DNA of 42,315 bases from Gnetum montanum (lineage: Eukaryota > Streptophyta > Gnetopsida > Gnetales > Gnetaceae), in contig MNCI01009412.1 of assembly GCA_015680685.1 (NCBI GenBank), forward strand, positions 981,102 to 1,023,416. Reading direction: 5' to 3'. A program made the position numbers and the translations under genes. The notes under the pieces were generated by a model, which was given only the letters and a program-made list of their open reading frames with translations, ran no database searches and had not been told where the DNA came from. Positions 10,632 to 21,686 of this stretch are shown here, in pieces. Position 1 is the first letter of the stretch. Every line of letters starts with the position of its first letter.

Positions 10632-12488
10632 ATGGACCCAAGATAGAAATATTTACACATGCTAGGTGGATTATAGTTAGTAGTAAGGTACATCGATTAC
10701 ATGGACCATCTAACGTCCAATACGTCTTCTCACAGGATGGAGATATCCATCCCACTAGTGCTATAGGAGTGTCGGGTGGTGTACAAGAATCTTGATGAGT
10801 ATGTCCCTGATTTCACATTCATCCTACATCAAGATGAGCATCTACGATGGCAGGACATGGAGGGAAATATTATACACCCTCCCGACCGATCAGCTCCTGC
10901 GATGATATTTCACAATCTTGGCAGATTGGGCATCCAGGACCTTCGAGCAGAGTATGTTATGGAGGACCATGATTACTGAGACTATCGTCCCACTAAGGCT
11001 CAACGAGCAAGAGATCAGCAACAGGCAGACAGATACGAACAGTTGAAGGGGAAATAATTCAGTAACCCCTTATTTTCGCAAGGGCTGCTAGACTATGGGG
11101 ATCCCATCTTTCATTATACCCATTCAATTGAACTTCCCCTGGGGTAGCAGGTCCTCTAATCCATGATTCATTTCAAGCATCTAGATGGCCAAGATTCCCA
11201 AGGGGATGAAGGATCACATAGCAAGGATGAATGGGACGACCGAGACCATCATCAGGGTAGAGGAAGAGATCCCTCTCCTTCTTCTCCATCCCCTCGCTCT
11301 CCTTCTACTTCATCCAGCTCAAGATCTGATCATAACTGAGGTAGGAGGAAGCGAAAAGATGAGGGCAAAAATGTTCAGAAGGATCAGAAGGAGAAACATA
11401 AGGAGACACATGAACCATTGCATGATGCTCACCAGCATGAAAGGAGGGATAGCTAGAATCATCCTAGACATCATGGTCCCTAGCAGGACTATGATTCAGA
11501 TGAGCCATTGTTGGCTACCCAGAGTATGCTCCAGATCTCTGAGGCAATTCAAATTCCTAGTAGGCACATGAAGGATAGCCGGATCAAGCACGTTGATATG
11601 AACAACATCCCTAGATTTGAAGCGTGATACAACTGTGATCGATAGACTCACCTGTAGGCGTTCCATGACACTTGCACCCTGCAAAACATTGACAATGATT
11701 GGCAGAAGCTGAAGATGTTCCCTCACACATTCATCAAAGAAGTTGAAAGCTAGTACCAGTACTTGGAGCCGGAATCAATCAGAAGATGGAGTACGATGCT
11801 TGAAATTTTCAATGATAAATATCAAACGTACTCCAGAGTGGCGAATCAAAGACAGTAGATCCAAGGCTGGAAACAAGAAAATCATGAACCCTTGGATGCC
11901 GCCATGAGAAGGTACTACTCGTTATTACATTGGTGCCGTGGTTATGGTTACTCTCAGAGGGCACAGCTTCGCCACATCATTGATGGGCTCCATTTTGAAA
12001 TGTGAAAGAGCCTTGGCATGTACGCCTAGGGGCGACTATGAAAGTTAAGGGCCCATCAATTGCAATGCCTCATTGAATAGGTGGCCAAGGAGGAAGGAGA
12101 ACTTAGGAAAAAGGAGAGTGCAGAAGAATTCAACTAGGATCCTTCCCTCAGAAAAAGGGAAGTTCATTTTTTTGATGAGGAGGAAGAATCATCACTAGAA
12201 GAAATAGTAAACTGAAAGACCTTGCCATTACAAAAGTTCACATTTGAAATTTTGGCAAAGGTGGATAAGATGTGGGACTCTTTGAACGAAAGGGTCCAAA
12301 GCATGTTGAAAATTGCAGAGGATTCCAGAGAACAAGGTAATGACTGCGATCAGCATAGGAAGAAGGAAGCTAAACATGCCTAATATAAGGGAAAGGGTAA
12401 GGTTGCTGTAGCAGAGCAGGTTGTAGACTCTGACACCGAGGAGGAAGATGAATGTGGAATATGCCAATATGAACATCCTAAGGGATGT
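10632..12488 (+). pseudogene. gag region with capsid-like domain and unusual zinc knuckle
   Basis: The N-terminal part includes DEYVPDFTFILHQDE (10788-10832), also present in the related element near 28350. A basic/His/Ser-rich linker (about 11200-11450) precedes the retrotransposon gag domain at 11700-12005 (WSTMLEIFNDKYQ; RRYYSLLHWCRGYGY; LRHIIDGLHFEM). A knuckle of form CX2CX3HX3C, CGICQYEHPKGC, lies at 12453-12488 and is conserved in the second element, apart from one stop and a degraded His position. About 22 stops interrupt the region. Confidence 0.85.
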
Positions 12489-13250
12489 TTTCCTGTGGTG
12501 TCACATCTTCAAGAGTCTGGGGTATACACATTGAACCCTTGCTTGGCACAATGACAAACACCCTGAAGGTTGCCTTATCCACAAGGCAATTCTAGGCGGT
12601 TCCACCAGCAGTAGTAAGGATACTATCCAAGTGGAGCACCATCATAACTGTATGAATACTTCCAACAATGGCAACACCCACAAACATGGGGGATGCCACC
12701 TCCTAGGTAGAAGTACCCTTACAAACAGCTAGATCCCTATGGGTACTATGTTCAGCAACTGGTCTCTCCAAGGGACTCTTCCAGCCATGCGGCCTTTCAA
12801 AGTCATTACCACCCCCTGAAGTATTTTTGCCCTCAATCTCCATCACCTCGGGGGGAAAACCCACATCTCTTCTATCCTCCATCAACTTCTCTTGCCACTC
12901 CTCCAGCACATCCCACTCAACTACCACCTACTCCATCAATGCAGGGAGAGATACCGCCATAGTCGCAGCAACGAAATGCTACGAGGGCTCTTAACTTACA
13001 ACCGGCACCTCAGCTAAGTGGACCGGAAGCCAAGCCATGAAAATGTCCCTTTTTCTGGTCCAAAAATTTGAACATACCCTTGCGTACACCTGTGGCTAGT
13101 GCCTTTGAACCTACAAGTGCCTCCACTACTCCACCGCCAGATCAGCCTCCAAGCCAACAACAACAACACTCCAACATCCAGACGGTCATGCTCACACATG
13201 TTGTGACCAACTGGATCAAAGCAGGTCATCTTCCCTAGAAATTGACTGAT
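12489..13250 (+). pseudogene. Pro/Gln-rich linker between gag and protease
   Basis: It stays in the gag-pol frame. The translation is rich in Pro, Gln, Tyr and Ser (for example QQQQHSNIQT near 13155) with no recognised domain. About ten stops interrupt it. It is probably a disordered linker in the ancestral polyprotein. Confidence 0.7.
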
Positions 13251-13691
13251 CCGGGAAGCCCCCTAATCTATCTTTAGGTGGTAGGGAATGATCCATGAAA
13301 ATCTCTTCTTGACTTAGGATCAAGGGTCAATTTGATCTCTCATGATATGTACAAGAACTAGAACCTACCCCTGCTAAAGAAGAACAACATCCAGCTCAAG
13401 TTAGTAGACCAGTCCATCACCATTCTCTTGGGATTGGTGGAGGACATTGTGACCACCGTATGTGGGTGGTCCTATCCTACTGACTTCCTGGTCATCCGTG
13501 TAGAGAACTGCAAGAGGAACTTCCCAATCATCATGGGAAGGGCTTGGCTAGGCATGGTGGACGCACGACTAGGCCTTTATGATCTATCCCTTGAAATTTC
13601 AAAGGAAAATCCTTTCAGGAAGGTCGAGAAGAAACACATTCCATGCATCATGTACAGTGACTCAGGGTGCAACTGCGTGCAGCAATTATGA
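13251..13691 (+). pseudogene. Aspartic protease domain
   Basis: The active-site region reads SLLDLGSRVNLIS at about 13302-13340, so the usual D-[ST/L]-G triad is DLG followed by Ser. FPIIMGRAWLGMVDA (about 13522-13566) is the second conserved block, equivalent to the ILGRPFL motif. The longest open stretch is 13428-13691. The paralogue at 31440-31820 has SLLDS-type wording here with the active-site Gly changed to Ser or Arg. Confidence 0.85.
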
Positions 13692-14199
13692 TCCATTAAG
13701 TAGATATCCCTTCAAGCATGCAACCGGTGTATTGAGGAATCACTTGTTCAACAGTGCCTATACGTAGCAGCCACTAACCAAGAAGACACCCAATGGCTAA
13801 CAGCTGATCTTGCTAGCAGTGCATTGTGCATGGAACCATTAGAGGGGCTTGTACAAGCCTACATCGATAGCAGAGATGAAATGGAGGAGATTCATCAATA
13901 GGTCTCCACTATTGATGACCAAGATGACTAGGGGAAGCTTGAAATCCCTGAGAGCTTCAAACAAGATCCCCTTGAGTTAAAATATTTACCAGCTCACTTA
14001 GAGTATGCATTTTTGCAAAATGAAAAGCTAGTAATCATTAATGCCACCCTTGCTCCAGAACAGAAGAAGAAGTTTTTGGAGGTGGTAAAAAAATGGGTTG
14101 CTGCATTCACATGGTCATATCTTGAGCTAACTGGAGTTGATCCCAGGGTCTGCTAGCATTGGATCTATCTTGACCCTTCCATGAAGCCATGATGATAGC

Positions 14200-15446
14200 C
14201 ATAAAGATGGTTGAATCCCAAATTGAAGCAGGTTGTAAAGGATGAAATCAAACAGTTGCTAAAGGCGGGATTGATTTATTCTGTCACCGATAACGAATGG
14301 GTTAGCCCACTCGTTATTGTCCCCAAAAAATGTGGCATGTGGAGGGTTTGTATTGATTTTTGGTTGCTCAATATGACAACCTTCAAGGACCACTTCCCGC
14401 TCCCATTTGTGGAGCAAGTGTTGGACACCATAGCTGGGCACTGCTACTACAGCTTTTTGGATGGTTATAGTGGTTATAACCAAATCCAAATAACACCAAA
14501 GGACTAAGCAAAAACTAGTTTCACAAGTCCATGGGAGACTTTCACATATAATAAAATGCCCTTTGGCCTATGCAATGTGCCTACTATGTTCCAATGCCTT
14601 GTCCTAAGCATCTTCCAGCAAAAAATTGACAATGGTGTAGAAGTCTTCATGGATGACTTCTCCACCTATGGGGCCACGTTCGAGCAAGCCTTGGACCATC
14701 TTGAGTAGGTTCTCAAATCATGTGTAGACACCAATCTGTGGCTCAATTGGCAAAAAAACCATTTGATGGTCTAAGAAGGCATTGTGTTAGGGCATCGTAT
14801 CTCACAAACAGGGATTAGCGTAGACCCTGAAAAGATCAGGGTCATCCAAGGAATCACCTGTTAACCAAGTACTATTAAAGATGTTTAGTCATTCCTTGGA
14901 CACATTGGTTACTACTAGCAATTCATTTAAAGCTACTCGAAGATCGCCAAGTCATTGGTAGAGCTGACAAAGAAGGATGCTCCGTTCATCTAGACCAAGG
15001 AATGCGAGTCTGCATTCCAAGTGCTAAAATAGAAACTCGTAGAAACTTCAGTTCTACAAGCCCCTGATTGGTCTAGACCCATTAAAATTATGATGGATGG
15101 ATCCAACTATGCCTTGGGAGCTGTGCTTACATGGTTTGATGACTAGAAACATCCCTATTATATCCACTATGCAAGTCGTAGTATTGTGGGTGCTCAATTG
15201 AACTACACCACCACCAAAAAGGAATTGATGGTGGTGGTGTTCACCTTGGACAAATTCCAGTACTATGTGCTTGAATACAAGGTGTTTGTGCATACTAACC
15301 ATAGTGCTATCCGTTTCCTGATGAATAAACCAATGGTGGATCCTCACATAATCCGGTGGTTGGTGATTCTTCAGGAGTTTGATCTTACCATGGTAGACAG
15401 GAAGGGGACTGAGAATGTGGTTGCTGACCACTTGTCTCAGTTGTGA
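14200..15446 (+). pseudogene. Reverse transcriptase and RNase H domains
   Basis: RT: GLIYSVTDNEWVSPLVIVPK (14267-14326), MWRVCIDFWLLN, DHFPLPFVEQVLDT, FLDGYSGYNQIQI (14455-14493), FGLCNVPTMFQ and the catalytic box VFMDDFSTYG (about 14643). EGIVLGHRIS (about 14776) follows. RNase H: IKIMMDGSNYALGAVL (about 15085) with the first catalytic Asp, YASRSIVGAQLNYTTTKKEL with the catalytic Glu, HTNHSAIRFL (the usual TDH is TNH), and KGTENVVADHLSQL to the stop at 15444. The wording is closest to plant Athila/Tat RT-RNase H. About ten stops, no frameshift. Confidence 0.92.
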
Positions 15447-15699
15447 TGGGATGACGTAGAAGAGGAGGAGTCCTTATCCAACCAATTTCTAGATGAACTC
15501 CTCTTCATAGGCACGGTTGATCCACAAGTAACCAAGGAATCCCCTTGGTTCAGCCGCATCCTCACCTACCTCACCACTCAAGAGTTGCCAAAGGAGTGGA
15601 ACCATTGGCATAAACAATACTTTCTCCATAAGGCCAAGTGTTTCATGGAAATCAATGGCCACCTGTACAAGGTGTGTGCAGATGGATTGATTTGATGGT

Positions 15700-16819
15700 G
15701 TGTCCCTAATGATGATACGTTGCGCATCCTCCAGGATGCTCATGAGGGCCCTTGTAGGAGCCACTATGCTAGACGCTGCACTACCATTAAGATCCTACTT
15801 GCAGGGTATTACTAGCCCACCATCTTCAGGGATGCACAATGGTCACCCACTCCTGCGAATGATGCCAGAGAGATGATGGGATGATAGCACAGTTGGAGGA
15901 ACCTCAACAGTGGATCCAGCCACTGGAGCCCTTTGACATTTGGGATATCAACTTCATGGGACCCATCAAACCCCTATCAAATGGGAAGGCCTACATCATT
16001 GTAGCTGTGGACTACTATACAAAGTGGGCTGAAGTAGCAGCCGTCGTCGACTATTCTTTGAACACCTCCGCACGATTTTTCCAACAACAAATCGTTAATA
16101 GGTTTGGAGTGCCACGTGCAGTTATTTCAGATAATGGAACTCACTTTACAGGTGTCACTTTTCGAAAACTCATGCAACACTTAGGGGTAATGCATAAATT
16201 CATAACTCGCTATCACCCCCAAGCCAATAGGCAAGATGAAGTTACCAATAGAGAGATCACCAAGATTCTTATCCTAACCATAAGCAAATACAGGAGGGAT
16301 TGGAGCACTAAGCTTAATGATGCCCTATGGGCCTATCACTCCACTTGGAAACTTCCTGTAGGGTACTCTCCCTATGAGTTAGTGTACGGAAAGTTGCCAA
16401 CACTTCCCATTCAGGCCGAACTCCGCATACTATCCACTGCCAGTGACTTAGGCCTTGACCTACCGCTAGCATAATGTGAACGACTGATCAATCTAAGTGT
16501 GCTAGATGAGAATCGACTAGTGGCCCTATCCTCCAATGAGATCCACAAGGCCTACAACAAAAAATGACATGATCATAGGATTCTAAAGGTCATGTTTAGA
16601 TGTGGAGATAAGGTGTTGTATTGGAACCCCTCACACGTATCCCAATTGACCAAGTTTCAAACATCGTGGGAGGGACCTTACATTATCTCTGAAACCTTCC
16701 CATCCAGGGCCTTACTCATCCACAAACCTGCAGACCTCACTAGAACACAGTTAGTCAACTGCCAAAAATTGAAACCTTTCCGCAAGCTCCACTCAACTAG
16801 TGCAACCACCTCATCATAG
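15700..16819 (+). pseudogene. Integrase domain, first catalytic Asp lost
   Basis: The zinc-binding HHCC part runs across the one frameshift (HEGPCRSHYARR at about 15739, then CE-stop-CQRDDG at about 15853). The core has DIWDINFMGP (about 15940), where the first catalytic Asp of the DxxG motif is Asn, a single G-to-A change. The second Asp is kept in AVISDNGTHF (about 16121) and the Glu in DEVTNREI (about 16234). WAYHSTWKLPVGYSPYELVY follows. After two stops the C-terminal GDKVLYWNPSH and WEGPYIISETF blocks reach LKPFRKLH and the stop at 16817. Confidence 0.92.
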
Positions 16820-18420
16820 CCAGGTTAGCCACACTCCATTTTTTGTGTCTCCTCCTTTCCACCTAGTCATGGGGGAGATCATCATCCTTGCTGACCTATT
16901 CCACTACACCCCTCGTCATTTTGTCATTTTTGTTTTACACTTTTTTATTTTTCACCATCGTTTATATGTTTGCAAGTTATTTGTACATTTTTTCCTTTCT
17001 TTACTTATTTTTTCATTTCTTTGTGGATGTTTTATTTTTCACGTAATTGCTAATTCGTCATCTTGTTCTCTTCAGATGTCTGGCATGGATGGTTTTTGTT
17101 GCGATGGGTAATGTGTACTCATCCACCTTTTTGTCTAGTTTCCACCCTCGCATGGTTCTTTTTTGGACTTTACGTCTACCTTCCGCTCATAAAATCAGCA
17201 GTGAGTTCACATCATCCACCCATTCACGCACTCCATGGTTTTCCTTCTGTTGAGAACATGCAACCCCTTACCTTAACAAAATTTTAATTAATGTGTGCCT
17301 TGTGTGGTTCCTAGATTAGGGGATGATCCAATGGTTTGAATCGAGTGTGACTTCAAGGGGAATGTAATATTCATTGTTCTGTTCTGCCCCCTGGGGTTGT
17401 TAGTATGTCCTTCCAGATTTCCTACCACTCCACATCCTTTCCATGGAAGCTTCTAGGAAATTCGACCTTGCATGGTGTGGTCCTCACTGAAAAATTCAAA
17501 ATAAATAAATTAATGAGGATTCAAAGCACACCCCTTGGTCAGATGCATGTGAACCTGCATGGGTCTTTTCATGGTGTGGTTCCCCCAAAAGAGAAAAAAA
17601 AATAAATCAAATCACTGTGTGGGAATTCAAAGCACACCCCTTAGACCACCTCTACCGGGCCACCATCCTAGTTATGGGACTTCCTTGGTTTCCTTTAACT
17701 TCATCCCATTCTACTTCCTTCCTCTCACATTTGTCAAAGTGGTGGTTCTTTGTGGGGTCATTTTTGCTTCCATAGGGGATGGCCGGGACTTCTTCCATTA
17801 CTATGATGTCACTGAATGCGGATGGTTTTGGGTTTGAACTTAGGAATAGTTCTACCAATTCACTTAACCACATTTACACATGGGGTTTCATGTGACCGAC
17901 GATTGGAATACCATTCTCTCGTCTCTCTCTCTTCACCGAGTTCTCTCCACAACTCACCTCACTGCCTCTTTTATGTCGTGAAGGTTCGTTGTGATTTTCA
18001 TGGGTTTCCATGCCTTGGTAGAATCTTTTGGGTAGGAGTCTTACCTGGCCAACACCATTTCTTCATCCCAGGGCCCACAGACCCCAGTGTTGAGGGCTAT
18101 GCAAGGGCTACTAAGGCTATGGCCTGCTATGGGGAGGACCCACTTGCATTTCCTTGGTTCCACTTGTTAAGTCTTCCATCCTTCGGATTTTGTGGTTGAC
18201 TAGTTTTTGGATTCCATCACTCGATTTATTCCCCATAGAGTTCTTTTTGAGTCTTGTTCTCCTATTTTTTGTCTCTTTTTTGAGCTTAATTACCTTCCTC
18301 ATGTCCTCAGCCATGTCCGAGCCTCTCATGCACTTCTCACGTGTTTCAACCACCTCAATTTGGTGTTTCAAATTCATCATTTCAGGCTTTATATGGGTTG
18401 GTCAATGCTAGTCAATGGGT
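16820..18420 (+). mobile_element. Spacer between pol and the 3' ORF, pyrimidine-rich, noncoding
   Basis: No protein family is recognisable. The plus strand is markedly T/C-rich (for example 16915-17045). Open frames here (16800-17111, 17816-18199) look like chance products of that composition. Two tandem units of about 100 bp are present: CATGGTGTGG at 17471 and 17570, and ATTCAAAGCACACCCCTT at 17519 and 17625. It precedes the promoter-like module at 18425. Confidence 0.7.
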
Positions 18421-18424
18421 GAGC

Positions 18425-18506
18425 ACACCTACGTCGACGGGGCCCCATCGACGCAGTGACTGCATATATGCGGCCCCGTCGATGTAGCGCCTAACTCCTA
18501 TATATA
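18425..18506 (+). promoter_or_regulatory. Internal promoter-like module resembling the LTR U3
   Basis: CCTACGTCGACGGGGCCCC and GCATATATGCGGCCCCGTCG repeat, in changed order, the GC-rich U3 words of this element's own LTRs (3' LTR: CCTACGTCGACATGGCCCC, GCGTATATGCGGCCACGTCG). A TATA box, TATATATA, follows at 18499-18506, at a distance similar to that in the LTR. About 90 bp later begins a pyrimidine-rich leader. This suggests a second transcription start that serves the 3' ORF. The motif copy is visible; promoter activity is inference. Confidence 0.65.
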
Positions 18507-18652
18507 CCCTACCGCACTTTGCCATTTTTCATCATTTGGAGCCCAAACTGAGGGGAGTTTTTGTCTTTTTTTCTGTCTAACCTTTCCCAACGCACCTACA
18601 TTCCACCGCGAGTCCACATCAACCAAATCCTTTCCCTTTTCCGCACCTGGAG

Positions 18653-18875
18653 GTATGCTCTTAGTCATGGGGGGGATGTGCCTATGTGTAATTAATTATT
18701 TAATTAGTTAGTTTGTTAATTATGAAAACCTTAGCCCTAACCCATAAATTAACACTCTGGAAGACTTAATGGTGTGCCTATGCCAAAAACATAACTTGGT
18801 CAAACTAAGAAGGTATATACGGACCATCTTAAGCTACTTATGAATGGTCTAATGGGCAGTTATGTTTGATTGCAG
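18653..18875 (+). other. Probable intron in the leader of the 3' ORF
   Basis: A good donor (CTGGAG|GTATGC) at 18653 and a good acceptor (TTTGATTGCAG|ATGG) ending at 18875 enclose 223 bp. The acceptor abuts the ATG of the 3' ORF. The leader between TATA box and donor has no ATG, and a CTAAT branch-like word lies at about 18849. Splicing is predicted from sequence only. Confidence 0.5.
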
Positions 18876-21686
18876 ATGGCACCCAAACCAAGGCACCCAA
18901 GGGATGAAGGACCATCACAACCAAGGGACAAGAACCCACACATAGGAAGGGGATGAGGTGTGCAACCACCAAAGCATGTGGAGGGCTCTCATGCAATAGG
19001 GCCTTTCCACGATAGACCTGACGTGGAATTTGTTCACTAGATTTCCAAAGAGGAGATTCCCAGTGAGCAATAACTCGGGGATGAGATCCCTTGGATAGTA
19101 CCATGGCTTGAGATCATCTTGACCCAAGCCTGCCTTGATGCTATCATGCCACGAGAGGTGCAATAGATGGTCCTCCAAGAGCTAAATTTTGGACCATTCC
19201 TTGAGAACGCACCAGAAGACGTAAGGCTCCAACTGCAGAATTCTCCAATGTGGCCAATCATCACAACCAGTGGTGAATGGTACTTAGGAGAAACTTATCT
19301 CTTCTGGACAAATTGGCAACTAGGGTCTAGAGTAAGAATCAAAGACATTTATTTCTCTTACTCTTCAGAGGTAATAGTGTAGGCTCTAGGGTTGCCCAAA
19401 ACTAGGGTAGATGTGGTGGAAATTCAAAAATAGGTTGATCTAGAGGTAAAGGTGCAATGGACCTGATGGTGCTATGGGGCAGAGCGAAAGGAATTCGGCT
19501 CCCTAACCACGACGAAGAGAGTGTACTCCAAAATCATGTCTTACCACCTAAACCCAACACTAAGACCTAGAAAAATCACAGCCTTCTTTGCTCGTGCATG
19601 TGCCACCTTGAGTGGGAAATTTCCCATGAGTCTTCCACAGCTGTTGTTTCTGGAGATTGAAAAAACGTTCGCTGAGAACGAACATGGAAGATGAGCTCTC
19701 CCATTTCCCTACCTAATCCAAAAATTTTGCAAATAGGAAGGGATAACATGATATTCCAATGATGTAATCCAGCGCACCCCAATTACCTCGTGGCACGAAA
19801 TTATGAAAGACAAAAATCTTGCTACCACACAAATAGAGGAAGAGCAGCAACCACCTCCACCACCTACACAAAAAATGCTGCTGAGCTCGTACACAATGGT
19901 AGAATACATTCTGGAGATTTGGGAAATTCTCTCAAGCCAACGAGAGTAATTCTGTAGGATTGGTGGAGGAGAAGACCCTTTTGTCTATCACCCTTCCATG
20001 AGCCACTTGGAGCAAGTGGCTCAATCAGTTAGCTTGCTTAAAAAGGCAAGGCCAATATTCTCCGCCGCCTGAGCACAAGTTTCAACTAGAACAGATCCAA
20101 GCATCTGAGATGTATCAACATCAACCCAACAGTTATTCCCTAAAATTTCAGGGAATGTTGCTACCTTCTCGATCTGCTTGGAAGATGGTGAAGTGGTGAC
20201 GGTCCTGGTGATGCAGCACCAGGGACAAGAAGTTATGGCCGAAGTGGTTGTTGACATAATTGCTATGTCTCTCAATGCATCGGCAACACCTGTACCAAAC
20301 ATTCATGGACTACAAGATGAACAAGTGTCTGCTGGAACTTTGCGTAGCTAGATTGACATAGCTCAACATGAAGAGTTGTTGGACCAACTAGTGGGAACCG
20401 GAAAACCGCTTCTAAATGTCTTTGACCTTCCAGACAACATTACTGGAACTCAGTTGGAGCTGCTCTTGGCAAGGGGCAAAAGCCTTGTTTTGGAAGGGCA
20501 ACTTGAAGGTACTCAAGTCACTTGTTAGCTCTTGGCAATTGAGGTAGCCCAATTAAAAGCCCAGCTTGTCGATCCAGCCATCCTCAACCGCTAAATCACT
20601 AGAGATGAAGCTTTTCAACAGCTTCAACTTAAAATTTAGGTTACTGAGAATGTGTGGGAGAAAGCGATCCTCAAGAAGTCCATAGTAGATGCCCGAGCAT
20701 ATTACTTAGAGAAGTACTTGGCAGAGTTTCGGGAGGAGAACATAAGGATGACCGCGGAGGTTCATTGGCTATGCAATGTTGGTGCAGAGAACAAACACAT
20801 AAAAAATTTCATCCACCAATAGTAGTAGAAGCTAGCCAGGGTGAATGCTAATATAAGAAGGTTGGCTACTGAAAATTGAAATCTATCAATGGAGGAGGTT
20901 CAGGCATTGCGATAGAAGTCTACAATCGAAATTTTCGCTTGGAAGAATGAGGCCCTGAAATTTGAAAAAGTCAAAAATCATTACAATAACCAAGTGGGAT
21001 TGCAGAAGGAGGTAAATGAGAAGCACATTCAAGTTGCCAAAGCCAAGATGAACCAAGTTCTCTAGCAACTCCGAGAAGGAGGCGATGTATGGAATTCTAT
21101 CTTCAATTGGTTGAACACCTATAGCAAAGCAGAAATCTTCCTAAAGGAGCTGCAAATTAAGGAGATGACAAAATACATGGAGTTGGGCAACCTTTAATAT
21201 GAAAACCTGGCTATGGTCATAGCCGAGAGACTGCAGTCAGAGTTAGAAAAGTAAGTGGCCGTCTCGTATTCCCTATACGAGGGAGAGTTCCAAGTGCACA
21301 AGGCAACAAAATAAAAGCTGGCAATAGCAAACACAGAACTCGAGGCCCTCCGCCCAAGCTTTGACAGACAACGTACAATCGCAGAGGATCTGGCCTAAAG
21401 AATGAATGACTACCAGCAGTTGCAAGCATCAATCTGAGCATTCAACGTCAAACACAAGTAGTTCGTAGCTTGGTTTGTCAACTTAAAAGAACTCTTTCTG
21501 GCACTACCATGCCCTTGGGAAGTTCCAGTTCCATCACACATTGGAGAAGCTACCTGGACCTTGAACAATCCCAGAAGCAAAGAAGAAAAGATGAGGGCTC
21601 TCTTGGAGGCTTTCCGGCTACCTCCGAAAGTTGTAGCTGCCATAGGGCAACCGCCATTTGCATCACCACCAACACATGGGCCATAG
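18876..21686 (+). pseudogene. Third ORF of the gypsy element: about 936 codons, no frameshift, 29 internal stops
   Basis: From ATG 18876 to TAG 21684-21686 one frame holds for 936 codons without a single indel. My count is 29 internal stops (14 TAG, 7 TAA, 8 TGA). The N-terminus is basic and Pro-rich. Residues about 216-310 (VYSKIMSYHLNPTLRP, FFARACATLSGKFPMSLPQL, LPFPYLIQKFC) resemble the putative plant transposon protein domain found in the extra ORFs of Athila/Tat-like elements; this is recognition by wording, not a search. A proline run (QQPPPPPT, about 325) and a long Glu/Lys/Leu-rich region, probably coiled coil (about 500-850), follow. It lies where env-like ORFs sit in Athila elements, but I see no signal peptide or membrane helix. 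Function unknown. The final TAG could also be a mutated Gln, with a TGA 45 bases on. Confidence 0.75.

Larger units (their letters stand above)
10632..16819 (+). pseudogene. gag-pol polyprotein of the gypsy element, many stops but only one frameshift
   Basis: From the ATG at 10632 one frame can be followed for 5.2 kb through gag, zinc knuckle, protease, RT and RNase H to about 15840. A single 1-base shift between about 15838 and 15852 moves to the frame that carries integrase to the stop at 16817. I count about 59 internal stops, most of them TAG. Nearly all sit where Gln, Arg or Trp is expected or possible; for example the stop before EGIVLGH and the stop in PFI-stop-TKE fall on Gln/Trp positions of relatives. 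The ancestral product would have been about 2,060 residues. Gag, protease, RT plus RNase H, and integrase are entered separately. As it stands the frame cannot give a polyprotein without extensive readthrough. Confidence 0.9.

Noticed and set aside
11185-11571. Plus-strand open frame of 128 codons in a second frame
   Set aside because: It overlaps the gag frame, which continues through the same bases with conserved order; the translation is a frame-shifted artefact of repetitive Arg/Ser codons.
15054-15431. Minus-strand open frame of 125 codons
   Set aside because: It is the antisense shadow of the RNase H domain on the plus strand, whose wording is unmistakable.
16800-18422. Several plus-strand open frames (for example 16800-17111 and 17816-18199)
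   Set aside because: They come from pyrimidine-rich noncoding sequence, overlap each other in different frames and match nothing known.
10632-21686. A reassigned genetic code (stops read as Gln or Trp)
   Set aside because: All three stop codons occur inside the frames and ordinary CAA, CAG, CGA and TGG codons are also used; the rubredoxin gene next door ends normally at TGA. Mutation explains it better.
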